In this document: positions 1 to 5,147 of the stretch, piece after piece
How the letters are laid out: each line of letters opens with the position of its first letter
How positions within the stretch are numbered: position 1 is the stretch's first letter
Translations under genes and position numbers: made by a program
Source: CAIXOZ01 sp046091285
GTDB lineage: Bacteria > Cyanobacteriota > Cyanobacteriia > PCC-6307 > Cyanobiaceae
Direction: 5' to 3'
NCBI GenBank assembly: GCA_046091285.1
Contig: JBJTBH010000245.1
Location: 1-5,360, forward strand
Length of the DNA stretch: 5,360 nucleotides
Notes under the pieces: model-generated
What the model was told of the DNA's origin: nothing
The model's database searches: none
What the model saw: only the letters and a program-made list of their open reading frames with translations

Positions 1-1
1 C

Positions 2-649
2 CTCGCGATCCTGCAGCGGCTGCACGCGGCAGGCGTCCAGGGGCTGGTGACGCGGGTGAGCGAGGAGAAAGCGGCGGCGGTGCTCGTGGCGGCCCAGGGC
101 GGCGAGCGCCGAGACAGCAGCCAAGCGAACGAAGACAACACTGAGCATCACCAGCCGCCCTCGGAGGCTCCCCTGGAGATCGGCCACCACGCTGAAGCCC
201 GGCTGCTCCTGTGTCCGCCGGTGACCGCAGCCAGTCCCGCCCCCGAGGCGGCGGAGGTGATCGTGGTCTGCGCCGGCACGAGCGATCGGCGGGTGGCGAT
301 CGAAGCCCAGCTCAGCCTCGCCTGCCACGGGATCGCGGCGGCGCTGGTGGTGGATGTGGGCGTGGCGGGCCTGCATCGCCTGCTCGAGCGGCTCGAGCAG
401 CTGAAATCAGCCCGGGTGCTGATCGCCTGCGCCGGCATGGAAGGGGCCCTGCCGACGGTGCTGGCGGGCCTGCTGCCCCAGCCGGTGATCGCCGTGCCGG
501 TGTCGGTGGGCTACGGGGTCAGCGCCGGCGGGGTCGCCGCCCTGAACGGGATGCTCGCCAGCTGCGCCCCAGGCCTGTGTGTGGTCAACATCGACAACGG
601 CTACGGCGCCGCCATGGCCGCCCTGCGGATCCTGAACGTGCAGCGATAG
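2..649 (+). CDS. larB: LarB, nickel-pincer cofactor biosynthesis carboxylase/hydrolase (5' partial)
   Basis: LarB carboxylates the pyridinium ring of nicotinic acid adenine dinucleotide and hydrolyses its phosphoanhydride, giving the precursor that LarE and LarC turn into the Ni-pincer nucleotide. The frame is open from base 2, so the N-terminus (roughly 40 residues by family length) lies outside; 215 residues are visible. The C-terminal PurE-like domain is complete. It has CAGTSD, then DVGVAGLHRLL, AGMEGALP, IAVPVSVGYG, the GMLASCAPG segment and VVNIDNGYGAA. The Glu of AGMEG and the Cys of ASCA match the catalytic Glu and the Cys that forms the transient cysteinyl-pyridine intermediate in characterised LarB. 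Between the N-terminal 'VTRVSEEKAAAVL' segment and the catalytic domain is a long hydrophilic linker with lower GC (about 100-200). No larA, larC or larE is visible. The ATG/GTG candidates near 47 are internal, because homology continues upstream of them. Related PurE (AIR carboxylase) is less likely given the LarB-specific motifs. Confidence 0.9.
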   Translation, partial: LAILQRLHAAGVQGLVTRVSEEKAAAVLVAAQGGERRDSSQANEDNTEHHQPPSEAPLEIGHHAEARLLLCPPVTAASPAPEAAEVIVVCAGTSDRRVAIEAQLSLACHGIAAALVVDVGVAGLHRLLERLEQLKSARVLIACAGMEGALPTVLAGLLPQPVIAVPVSVGYGVSAGGVAALNGMLASCAPGLCVVNIDNGYGAAMAALRILNVQR

Positions 650-662
650 CGGGCGCCAGGGC

Positions 663-1643
663 TCAGAGGTGGCTGAGCTGGGGATAGGCGGTGAGCAGTT
701 CCTCGGTGCTGAGCACCTCACCGGCGCCCTCGGGTTGCCAGATCACCTCCAGGGCCAGCAGGTCGTCGGCAGCGATGGCCCCGAGGCTCTGCAGGGCGGT
801 GCGCAGCTGATCGGCGCTGCTGACCTTCGGCAGGGTGAGGCGACCGCTGCTGGCCACCAGCAGGGTGATGGCGATGAAGTCACTGGAGGCATCGGAATCG
901 CCGGCGCCGCGGCCATCGCGGCCTGTGCTGCTGCTGATCCGACCCCCCACATTGCTGGTGAGCTCCTGGCTCAGCTTGCTGCGCTCGCTGAGGGCCAGGC
1001 GCTGAAAGGTGGATTCCGCCGAAAGTTCCGGCACCTGACCGACCTCGGCATTGGCATAGACCCAGAGATCGGGATGACGGAGGAGCGCCAGGCTGGTTTC
1101 CTGCAGCACCTGCTGCAGCCCGGAGGCGCTGGAGGTGTCGGCGCGGGAGGCGAGCTGGCGCAGATCCTGCTGAAGCTGCCGTGCTGAAGCCAGCAGACCC
1201 ACCTGCACCTGGACCAGGGCGACGCTGCCGTTGGCGCGCGAGCCGTTGATCACCGGGCCATCGCCTCCGCGCAGGGCGCCATTACCTGCACCCCGCAAGG
1301 CATTCACCAGCACTCCGGCGATCGCCAGGATCACCAGGAAGCCGAACAGGCCACCGCCGCCGAAGCCGAAGATCGGGATGATGAAGGGAAAGCCGAAGCC
1401 ACCACCACCGCCATAACTGCGGTTGTAGCCGCCGCCATAACCGCCGCCGCCGCCGTAGCTGCGGCTGTAGCCGCCACCGCCGCCGCCGCCCCCGAAGCGG
1501 CTGCCGCCGATGCGACCGCCACTGGCGGCCCAGCTGGCGGCGGGCAGGCTGAAGACCACGGTCGCCACCAGCACGGGCACCAGCACCCAGGTGCGCAGCT
1601 GACGAAGCCAGCTCGTGTGTTCCATCGATCGGCGGCGGCGCAT
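663..1643 (-). CDS. DUF1517 family membrane or secreted protein with Gly-rich repeat
   Basis: This is a 326-residue protein resembling the cyanobacterial and plastid DUF1517 family, whose biochemical role is unknown. An Arg-rich n-region and hydrophobic stretch (about 17-35) end in LPAASWA, a good signal-peptidase site after residue 39. Residues 41-83 are almost pure Gly/Tyr/Ser/Arg with the unit RSYGGGGG present twice. A hydrophobic segment follows (about 85-116, PFIIPIFGF...FLVILAIAGVLV), then the soluble DUF1517 domain (about 140-326) with LVQVQVGLLASAR, LRHPDLWVYANAEVG, ERSKLSQELTSNV, ITLLVAS and the terminal LALEVIWQPEG and LLTAYPQL. The open frame runs upstream to 1952 through thiS in another frame, with no family-like sequence. 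ATG at 1643 or at 1625 (MEHTSW) are the plausible starts; neither has a clear ribosome site, and I chose 1643 because it gives the basic n-region. It lies about 120 bp downstream of thiS on the same strand and converges on larB. Co-transcription with thiS is possible but not shown. Confidence 0.88.
   Translation of the reverse strand: MRRRRSMEHTSWLRQLRTWVLVPVLVATVVFSLPAASWAASGGRIGGSRFGGGGGGGGYSRSYGGGGGYGGGYNRSYGGGGGFGFPFIIPIFGFGGGGLFGFLVILAIAGVLVNALRGAGNGALRGGDGPVINGSRANGSVALVQVQVGLLASARQLQQDLRQLASRADTSSASGLQQVLQETSLALLRHPDLWVYANAEVGQVPELSAESTFQRLALSERSKLSQELTSNVGGRISSSTGRDGRGAGDSDASSDFIAITLLVASSGRLTLPKVSSADQLRTALQSLGAIAADDLLALEVIWQPEGAGEVLSTEELLTAYPQLSHL
1317..1326. repeat. HIP1 palindrome (GGCGATCGCC)
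   Basis: This is the full 10-bp form of the highly iterated palindrome typical of many cyanobacterial genomes, with core GCGATCGC at 1318-1325. It lies inside the DUF1517 gene over the membrane-segment codons. It supports a cyanobacterial origin; its function is not settled. Confidence 0.7.
1395..1493 (-). repeat. Gly-rich low-complexity repeat tract within the DUF1517 gene
   Basis: On the plus strand this is a CCG/CCA-rich tract. It contains two 26-bp imperfect direct copies, 1408-1433 and 1450-1475, that differ at three positions and start 42 bp (14 codons) apart. Each encodes (Y)(N/S)RSYGGGGG-type residues, embedded in runs of Gly codons. The spacing keeps the frame, so copy-number change by slippage would alter only the linker length between the signal peptide and the membrane segment. 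Confidence 0.85.
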
Positions 1644-1661
1644 GGCAGGAAGCGGGGCGTT

Positions 1662-1677
1662 CAGGGGGAATCCCCTG
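1662..1677. other. Short perfect inverted repeat before the DUF1517 gene
   Basis: CAGGGG and CCCCTG form six-base arms around a GAAT centre, ending 18 bp upstream of the DUF1517 ATG at 1643. It could form a small hairpin in the 5' leader on the minus strand or serve as a protein-binding palindrome. No poly-U follows, so it is not an ordinary terminator. In GC-rich DNA such a palindrome can arise by chance. Confidence 0.35.
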
Positions 1678-1701
1678 CGGGCAGGGAGCAACGGGCGGGG
1701 A

Positions 1702-1732
1702 CCGGCGGGGCGATACGGACCACCCCGACCGG
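1702..1732 (-). other. Candidate hairpin downstream of thiS
   Basis: The arms CCGGCGGGG (1702-1710) and CCCCGACCGG (1723-1732) pair with a single bulged base and a 12-base loop. The structure sits 33 bp beyond the thiS stop on the minus strand. There is no U-tract after it, so rho-independent termination is doubtful; it could act as an mRNA 3'-end stabiliser or as a partial terminator between thiS and the DUF1517 gene. Confidence 0.3.
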
Positions 1733-1764
1733 AGCAGCCGTTCTGAACGATTGCCCGATCGACT

Positions 1765-1983
1765 CTAGGAACCACCTCCGACGATGGTGACGATTTCCAG
1801 ACCGTCGCCGTCAACCACCACCTGCTCCGGCCAGCGGCTGCGGGAGAGGATCTCACCGTTGAACTCCACCACCACCAGCCGCGGTTCGTAGCCGCAGTGA
1901 CGAAGCACAGCATCGAGGGTGAGACCAGCCGGCACCGCCCGCACATCGCCATTGATCCGCACCGTGATCTGAGCAGCGCTCAT
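1765..1983 (-). CDS. thiS: ThiS, sulfur carrier protein for thiazole synthesis
   Basis: This 72-residue ubiquitin-fold protein carries sulfur as a C-terminal thiocarboxylate, after adenylation by a ThiF/MoeB-type enzyme, to ThiG, which builds the thiamine thiazole ring. Family features are the short first strand ITVRINGDVRAV, the LTLDAVLRHCGY helix, RLVVVEFNGEILSRSRW, and the terminal DGLEIVTIVGGGS. Its length is normal for ThiS. The chain ends in GGG followed by one Ser. The reactive residue in characterised ThiS is a C-terminal Gly, so the extra Ser must either be removed or be read as an odd end (see findings). The ATG at 1983 overlaps the thiE stop as ATGA, which strongly suggests translational coupling within one thiE-thiS transcript. 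The other partners thiG, thiF and thiO are not in the window. Confidence 0.93.
   Translation of the reverse strand: MSAAQITVRINGDVRAVPAGLTLDAVLRHCGYEPRLVVVEFNGEILSRSRWPEQVVVDGDGLEIVTIVGGGS
1980..1983 (-). promoter_or_regulatory. ATGA stop/start overlap, thiE-thiS translational coupling
   Basis: Read on the minus strand, the four bases ATGA hold the thiS ATG and the thiE TGA. Such overlaps usually let ribosomes finishing the first gene re-initiate on the second, keeping ThiE and ThiS synthesis linked. Confidence 0.8.
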
Positions 1984-3089
1984 GGCTGCAGCTCCTCGGC
2001 GCCCAGAGCGGCGAGCAGGTCACCGCTGGCGGCAGCGGGATCGGCGGCGGCGGTGATCGCCCGCACCACCGCCACCCGGGTGGCCCCTGCGGCCTGGACG
2101 GCCGGCAGGGTGGTGGCATCGATACCGCCGATCGCGAAGAAGGGAATCGGGCAGTGCTCCACCGCCTGGCGCACGTAATCAAGACCCACCGGCGCTTTCC
2201 CCGGTTTGGTGGGGGTGGCCTGCACCGGCCCGACCCCGACGTAATCACTGCCCTCGGCCAGGGCCTGGCGCAGCTGCGCCAGGGCATGGGTGCTGCGGCC
2301 GATCAGGCGATCGGGACCGAGCAGCCGCCGGGCCTCTGCCGTGGGCAGGTCCTCCTGGCCGAGATGGACGCCATCGGCCCCCACCGCCAGGGCCAGATCG
2401 AGCCGATCGTTGACGAGGAACAGGGCGCCGTGGGCGGCGCAGAGCTGGCGCAGGGCCCGGGCCTCGGCCAGCCGCTGACGATCGCTGAGCCCCGGGGTGC
2501 CCTCCTTGGCGCGGTACTGCACCAGCCGCACCCCGGCTTTCAGGGCCGCCTCCACCACCGCCTGCTGCTCAGGGCCGGCGCCGACGATCAGATACAGACG
2601 GCACTGGGCCAGGAGCTGCCGGCGCGAGGCACCATCGCCACGGGCCTGCAGCAGCTCCGTTTCCAGGTCGTAGAGGCCGTAGCGGATCGCGGCCGCCTCC
2701 TGGGCCAGCGGTCCCGGAAGCGCGCGCCCGAATTCCTCCAGCACCCGCAGCGCCTCCTGGGAGCGGGCGGCATTGGCCGCGACCACGGCCCAGCCGCCAT
2801 CGCGCTCCCCCTGGGCGGGATGGCCCAGACCCGCCGCCGGATCGGTGGCGGTGTGGCGCGCCAGCTTGAAGCGCTCGTCATGAACGCGCCCCAATCGCTG
2901 ACGCATGTCCTTCAGTCGGCTCACCAGATCGGGCCGTTCGAGCACGAAGCGACACCAGTCCTCGAGCACCCGCAGACCCTCGCGGGCGCGATCGAGGTTG
3001 GCATCGAGCAGGCGATCCACCGCCCGCGCCTGCGCCGCATCGGCTTCTGGGCGGATCTCAGGAGCGGCATCCGTTGACGTTGAGCTCAT
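1980..3089 (-). CDS. thiE: Bifunctional ThiD2-ThiE: HMP-phosphate kinase domain fused to thiamine phosphate synthase
   Basis: The C-terminal domain (about 163-369) condenses HMP-pyrophosphate with thiazole phosphate to give thiamine phosphate. It has QYRAKEG (191-197), NDRLDLALAVGADGVHLGQ (227-245) with the Asp/His/Gln diphosphate-Mg region, STHA (266-269), GPVQATPTK (287-295) and AIGGID (319-324), all diagnostic of ThiE. The N-terminal domain (about 15-150) has NLDRAREGLRVLEDWCRF, RHTATD and ANAARSQEALRVLEEF. It matches the ThiE-fused family that other work identifies as ThiD2, a monofunctional HMP-phosphate kinase. The fused length of about 370 residues is usual for cyanobacteria; stand-alone ThiE is about 210. 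ATG 3089 is chosen because it keeps the whole ThiD2 domain. GGAG sits directly against this ATG, too close to act as a normal Shine-Dalgarno, and the next option is a TTG at 3101. The stop overlaps the thiS start. No TPP riboswitch is recognisable upstream. Confidence 0.94.
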   Translation of the reverse strand: MSSTSTDAAPEIRPEADAAQARAVDRLLDANLDRAREGLRVLEDWCRFVLERPDLVSRLKDMRQRLGRVHDERFKLARHTATDPAAGLGHPAQGERDGGWAVVAANAARSQEALRVLEEFGRALPGPLAQEAAAIRYGLYDLETELLQARGDGASRRQLLAQCRLYLIVGAGPEQQAVVEAALKAGVRLVQYRAKEGTPGLSDRQRLAEARALRQLCAAHGALFLVNDRLDLALAVGADGVHLGQEDLPTAEARRLLGPDRLIGRSTHALAQLRQALAEGSDYVGVGPVQATPTKPGKAPVGLDYVRQAVEHCPIPFFAIGGIDATTLPAVQAAGATRVAVVRAITAAADPAAASGDLLAALGAEELQP

Positions 3090-3238
3090 CTCCGGCGGCA
3101 AGGGGGGCTGGACGGCGGACCTTCAGTGTGGGGGATCGCTGTGAGATCGGCGCCTGGGATCGGCTGTTTAGGGTGAGGCCCCCACTTGCGTGCATCCCGG
3201 CACTGCCCCCGATGGAGACAGGAGGATCCGACCGTCCG
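3090..3238. other. Divergent spacer between thiE and the small membrane ORF
   Basis: This 149-bp region should hold the thiE promoter (minus) and that of the small ORF (plus). I see no convincing -35/-10 pair on either strand. The most AT-like patch is TGTTTAGGGT near 3164-3173. No thi-box pattern (CTGAGA, or the conserved ACCTGATCTGG-like core) is visible on the thiE-sense strand. The only strong ribosome-site-like word is AGGAGG at 3220-3225, plus strand. Confidence 0.45.
3220..3225 (+). promoter_or_regulatory. Shine-Dalgarno-like AGGAGG before the small ORF
   Basis: A perfect AGGAGG ends 13 bases before the ATG at 3239. The spacing is longer than the usual 5-10 bases, so its use is uncertain, but it is the clearest such site in the window. 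The alternative ATG at 3212 lies upstream of it and could not use it. Confidence 0.45.
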
Positions 3239-3328
3239 ATGCTGGTGCTGGTCTCAGGGGTGCTGCTGCTCGGCGGCATCGGCCTGTTCATCGTCTGGGG
3301 CCTGAGCCACGCCTATCCAGGCTTCTGA
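3239..3328 (+). CDS. Small single-span membrane peptide (hypothetical, 29 aa)
   Basis: I do not recognise this family. The ORF encodes 29 residues: a hydrophobic helix (MLVLVSGVLLLGGIGLFIVW, residues 1-20) followed by GLSHAYPGF. Size and layout are like the small one-helix subunits of cyanobacterial photosystems, cytochrome b6f or NDH-1, but no specific motif identifies it as one. Support for coding: strong G/C bias at third codon positions, an AGGAGG upstream, a coherent transmembrane helix, and a position where ribF is already past its conserved end. An in-frame ATG at 3212 would give 38 residues (METGGSDRP added). Bases 3254-3328 are antisense to the last codons of ribF, so either this ORF or the ribF extension may be non-functional. 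Such short genes are often missed by gene callers. Confidence 0.5.
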   Translation: MLVLVSGVLLLGGIGLFIVWGLSHAYPGF

Positions 3329-4243
3329 GCCGTTCGTCAGCACCGCCCGCGCCAGGTCGGCATCCACACCGATCTGGGTGGTGAGTGCCTCCAACGAAGC
3401 GAAGGCCTGCTGGCTGCGCAGCCAGCGCACCGGCTGCACCACCAGCTCCAGACCATTGAGTTCCAGGGAGCGATCGAGCAGGTGAACCTCCACGGCGGAG
3501 GGAGCTTCGGGATCAACGGTGGGCTGCGGGCCCAGATTCATCACCGCCGCCATCGGCAGGCCATCGGGGGTCCAGGCCCAGGCGGCATAAACACCTTCGC
3601 GGGGCAGGAACTTACGGCCATCGATCTGCAGGTTGGCCGTGGGCCAGCCGAGCTGGCGACCGAGGCCACGGCCGCTGTGCACAACACCGCGGAAGCGGTA
3701 GGGGCGTTCCAGCAGATCGCGGGCCTCGTCAAGCCGGCCGGCCGCCAGGGCGCGGCGGATGCGACTGCTGCTGAAACGACCGCCCTGATCGGCGAGCATC
3801 GGCAGCACCTGCACCTGCAGCCCCTGGGCGTCCCCGAGCCGGCACAGGAGGTCGGCGTTACCGGCGCGACCGGCCCCGAAACAGAAATCGGCCCCCACCG
3901 CCACCCGGCGGGCCTGCAGCTGATCGATCAGCACCTGATCGACAAACTCCTGCGGACTCAGGGCCGCCAGCTGCCGATCAAAGGGCACCAGCACCAACTG
4001 GCGGATGCCGAGGGGTTCGAGCAGCTCAAGCTTCTCGGCGGGCAGATCGAGGCGCAGGCGTGGCTCCCCCTTGAGCACTTCCCGTGGATGGGGCCAGAAG
4101 CTCACCACCGTCGGCACCAGGGGCGATGGCGCCGCCGCCACGGCGGCGATCACACGGCGATGGCCGTGGTGAAGGCCATCAAAACTACCGAGGGCCACAG
4201 CCGTGGGACCGTGGGCCTCCTGGGGCGATCGCAGGAAGATCAA
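3254..4243 (-). CDS. ribF: RibF, bifunctional riboflavin kinase / FAD synthetase
   Basis: RibF phosphorylates riboflavin to FMN and adenylates FMN to FAD in the cytoplasm. Numbering is from a TTG at 4243 (329 residues). The N-terminal adenylyltransferase domain has LGSFDGLHHGH (18-28, the nucleotidyltransferase HxGH-type motif), FWPHPREVL (49-57), GADFCFGAGRAGN (117-129) and SSSRIRRAL (158-166). The C-terminal kinase domain has RFRGVVHSGRGLGRQLGWPTANL (to 205) with the PTAN nucleotide/Mg site, LPREGVYAAW, MNLGPQPT (235-242) and VEVHLLD (251-257) with the catalytic Glu. Both domains look intact. No ATG or GTG lies in frame near the expected start. The frame stays open to an ATG at 4489, but the 82 added residues are Pro/Arg-rich and unlike RibF, so TTG 4243 is preferred without a visible ribosome site. 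Family members end near ARAVL (302); the 27-residue tail that follows is unusual and overlaps the small ORF on the other strand. Confidence 0.9.
   Translation of the reverse strand: MIFLRSPQEAHGPTAVALGSFDGLHHGHRRVIAAVAAAPSPLVPTVVSFWPHPREVLKGEPRLRLDLPAEKLELLEPLGIRQLVLVPFDRQLAALSPQEFVDQVLIDQLQARRVAVGADFCFGAGRAGNADLLCRLGDAQGLQVQVLPMLADQGGRFSSSRIRRALAAGRLDEARDLLERPYRFRGVVHSGRGLGRQLGWPTANLQIDGRKFLPREGVYAAWAWTPDGLPMAAVMNLGPQPTVDPEAPSAVEVHLLDRSLELNGLELVVQPVRWLRSQQAFASLEALTTQIGVDADLARAVLTNGSEAWIGVAQAPDDEQADAAEQQHP
4225..4232. repeat. HIP1 core palindrome (GCGATCGC)
   Basis: This is the second HIP1 octamer of the window, near the 5' end of ribF. Together with the copy at 1317-1326 it supports a cyanobacterial source. 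Several shorter CGATCG sites elsewhere are not listed. Confidence 0.65.
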
Positions 4244-4341
4244 GACAGGATGCGGGGCTCGATGGATCGCACGATCAGGGCTGGGACCAGGGTTGAAAAC
4301 GCGGAGTGGAACCGGATCCGTCCGTTGGCGAAGGCGCTGAC

Positions 4342-4361
4342 ACGGGACGGGACGGGACGGG
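4342..4361. repeat. Tandem pentanucleotide repeat (ACGGG)4
   Basis: Four exact ACGGG units in a row, with a further A following. The unit length is not a multiple of three, so gain or loss of a unit would shift frame in any protein reading through it. This argues that the stretch is noncoding and that ribF starts downstream of it. Confidence 0.85.
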
Positions 4362-4474
4362 ATCGCGAGACCTGGGGTGATGCCGGGCCAGGGCCTCGGC
4401 CACCACGGGAACGGGCGGAACCCCCTCGCCGCGGTGATCCTCCCATGGCAAGTTTGGGGAGACCGATGCCCGTC

Positions 4475-4489
4475 GTGCCGGATCGGCAC
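4475..4489. promoter_or_regulatory. 15-bp palindrome before the DUF3611 start (candidate operator or leader hairpin)
   Basis: GTGCCG and CGGCAC are perfect six-base inverted arms around GAT, ending 11 bases before the ATG at 4501. This is where a ribosome-binding site would be expected, and no Shine-Dalgarno word is present. It could be an operator or an mRNA hairpin covering the start. Chance occurrence is possible in GC-rich DNA. Confidence 0.4.
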
Positions 4490-4500
4490 CGACCCCGCCC

Positions 4501-5082
4501 ATGGCCGACCGCCTTGACCTGCAGCTGATTTCAGCCGCCCTGCGCCGGATGGGCTGGATCCGCTTCTGGACCCAGGTGGTGTTGGCGGTGGTGGTCGTGG
4601 GCGTGCTGGTGTTCAACAACATCGGCGGACGCCTGGCGGCCAATTCCTCACGGGCTCTGGGGTTGGGCCCTGGGATCTCCCTCACCACCCTGTCGTTTCT
4701 GGTGCTGCTCTGGTGCCTGTGGCAGAGCTGGCTGATCATCCGCTGCGGCCGGGCTCTCGACAGCCCCGTGCGACCCGGCAAAGGCGAAACCTCCCGACTG
4801 ATCAAACGTGGGGTGCTCGCGGACCTGGTGGGCCTGGTGCTGGCGGTGGTGGGCTATCAGTCGCTGGCGGGCAGCCTGTTCGTGCAGGCCTCGCAGCAGG
4901 TCCCTGGCTTCTTCGGGGCTCAGATCCAGATGCCCGCCGGCACCCAGGGCCGGGTGGTGGGCCTGCCGATCACCTCGATCGAGATGTTCTCAGTGCTGGG
5001 CAACACCCAGGTGCTGTTCGCCCATGTGATCGGCCTGCTGATCAGTCTCTGGCTGCTGCAGCGGATCCACCGGAAGGGTTGA
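4501..5082 (+). CDS. DUF3611 family four-helix membrane protein (TIC21/PIC1-like)
   Basis: This is a 193-residue integral membrane protein of the DUF3611 family, shared by cyanobacteria and plastids. The plant member TIC21/PIC1 has been proposed as a chloroplast inner-envelope iron permease or protein-import component, so an iron-transport role here is by analogy only. Four hydrophobic helices are visible: about 21-41, 57-80, 104-128 and 166-187. Family-like signatures are the N-terminal RRMGWIRFWTQ and the C-terminal ITSIEMFSVLGNTQVLFAHVIGL with the ISLWLLQRI end; the region 129-160 between helices 3 and 4 is a polar loop. ATG 4501 is the first in-frame start and gives the normal family N-terminus (MADRLDLQLISAALRRMGW). 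It lacks a Shine-Dalgarno site, as is common in cyanobacteria. The gene is divergent from ribF and convergent with the PIN gene. Confidence 0.88.
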   Translation: MADRLDLQLISAALRRMGWIRFWTQVVLAVVVVGVLVFNNIGGRLAANSSRALGLGPGISLTTLSFLVLLWCLWQSWLIIRCGRALDSPVRPGKGETSRLIKRGVLADLVGLVLAVVGYQSLAGSLFVQASQQVPGFFGAQIQMPAGTQGRVVGLPITSIEMFSVLGNTQVLFAHVIGLLISLWLLQRIHRKG

Positions 5083-5090
5083 GGGAAGGG

Positions 5091-5147
5091 GTGACCTGAA
5101 TTGGCATCGCCGACGGTCTGACCTGCCTGCGTCGCCTTCAGGGTCAC
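5091..5147. terminator. Nested inverted repeat between convergent genes (candidate bidirectional terminator)
   Basis: The outer arms are GTGACCTGAA (5091-5100) and TTCAGGGTCAC (5137-5147), which pair with one bulged base. Inside lie CGACG (5111-5115) and CGTCG (5130-5134). The structure fills the 61-bp gap between the DUF3611 stop and the PIN gene stop and covers the latter. There is no U-tract on either strand, so a classical intrinsic terminator is not established. Confidence 0.35.

Larger units (their letters stand above)
4244..4500. other. Divergent spacer ribF / DUF3611, with repeat and palindrome
   Basis: This 257-bp region lies between the inferred ribF start and the DUF3611 ATG and should carry both promoters. 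Apart from the ACGGG tandem repeat (4342-4361) and a 15-bp palindrome (4475-4489) I see no firm element; TTGAAA at 4293-4298 (plus) lacks a matching -10. The spacer is open in the ribF frame, but the translation has no family-like content. Confidence 0.5.

Noticed and set aside
211..687. Second plus-strand frame inside larB
   Set aside because: Arg/Gly-rich out-of-frame product; the larB frame carries all conserved motifs.
669..1187. Plus-strand open frame opposite the DUF1517 gene
   Set aside because: Antisense shadow of a recognised domain; no start signal and no family resemblance.
1644..1952. N-terminal extension of the DUF1517 frame through thiS
   Set aside because: The extension overlaps thiS out of frame, and the signal peptide would end up internal.
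2154..3077. Long plus-strand open frame opposite thiE
   Set aside because: GC-rich genes often leave the antisense frame open. The translation has no domain-like pattern, whereas thiE is unmistakable.
3090..3238. TPP riboswitch upstream of thiE
   Set aside because: None of the conserved thi-box words could be found on the minus strand by eye.
4014..4024. tRNA T-loop-like GGTTCGAGC
   Set aside because: It lies within ribF codons and no acceptor or anticodon stem fits around it.
3482..4528. Long plus-strand open frame opposite ribF
   Set aside because: It is a shadow of ribF rich in Gly, His, Gln and Arg with no recognisable motif, and it runs into the DUF3611 start in another frame.
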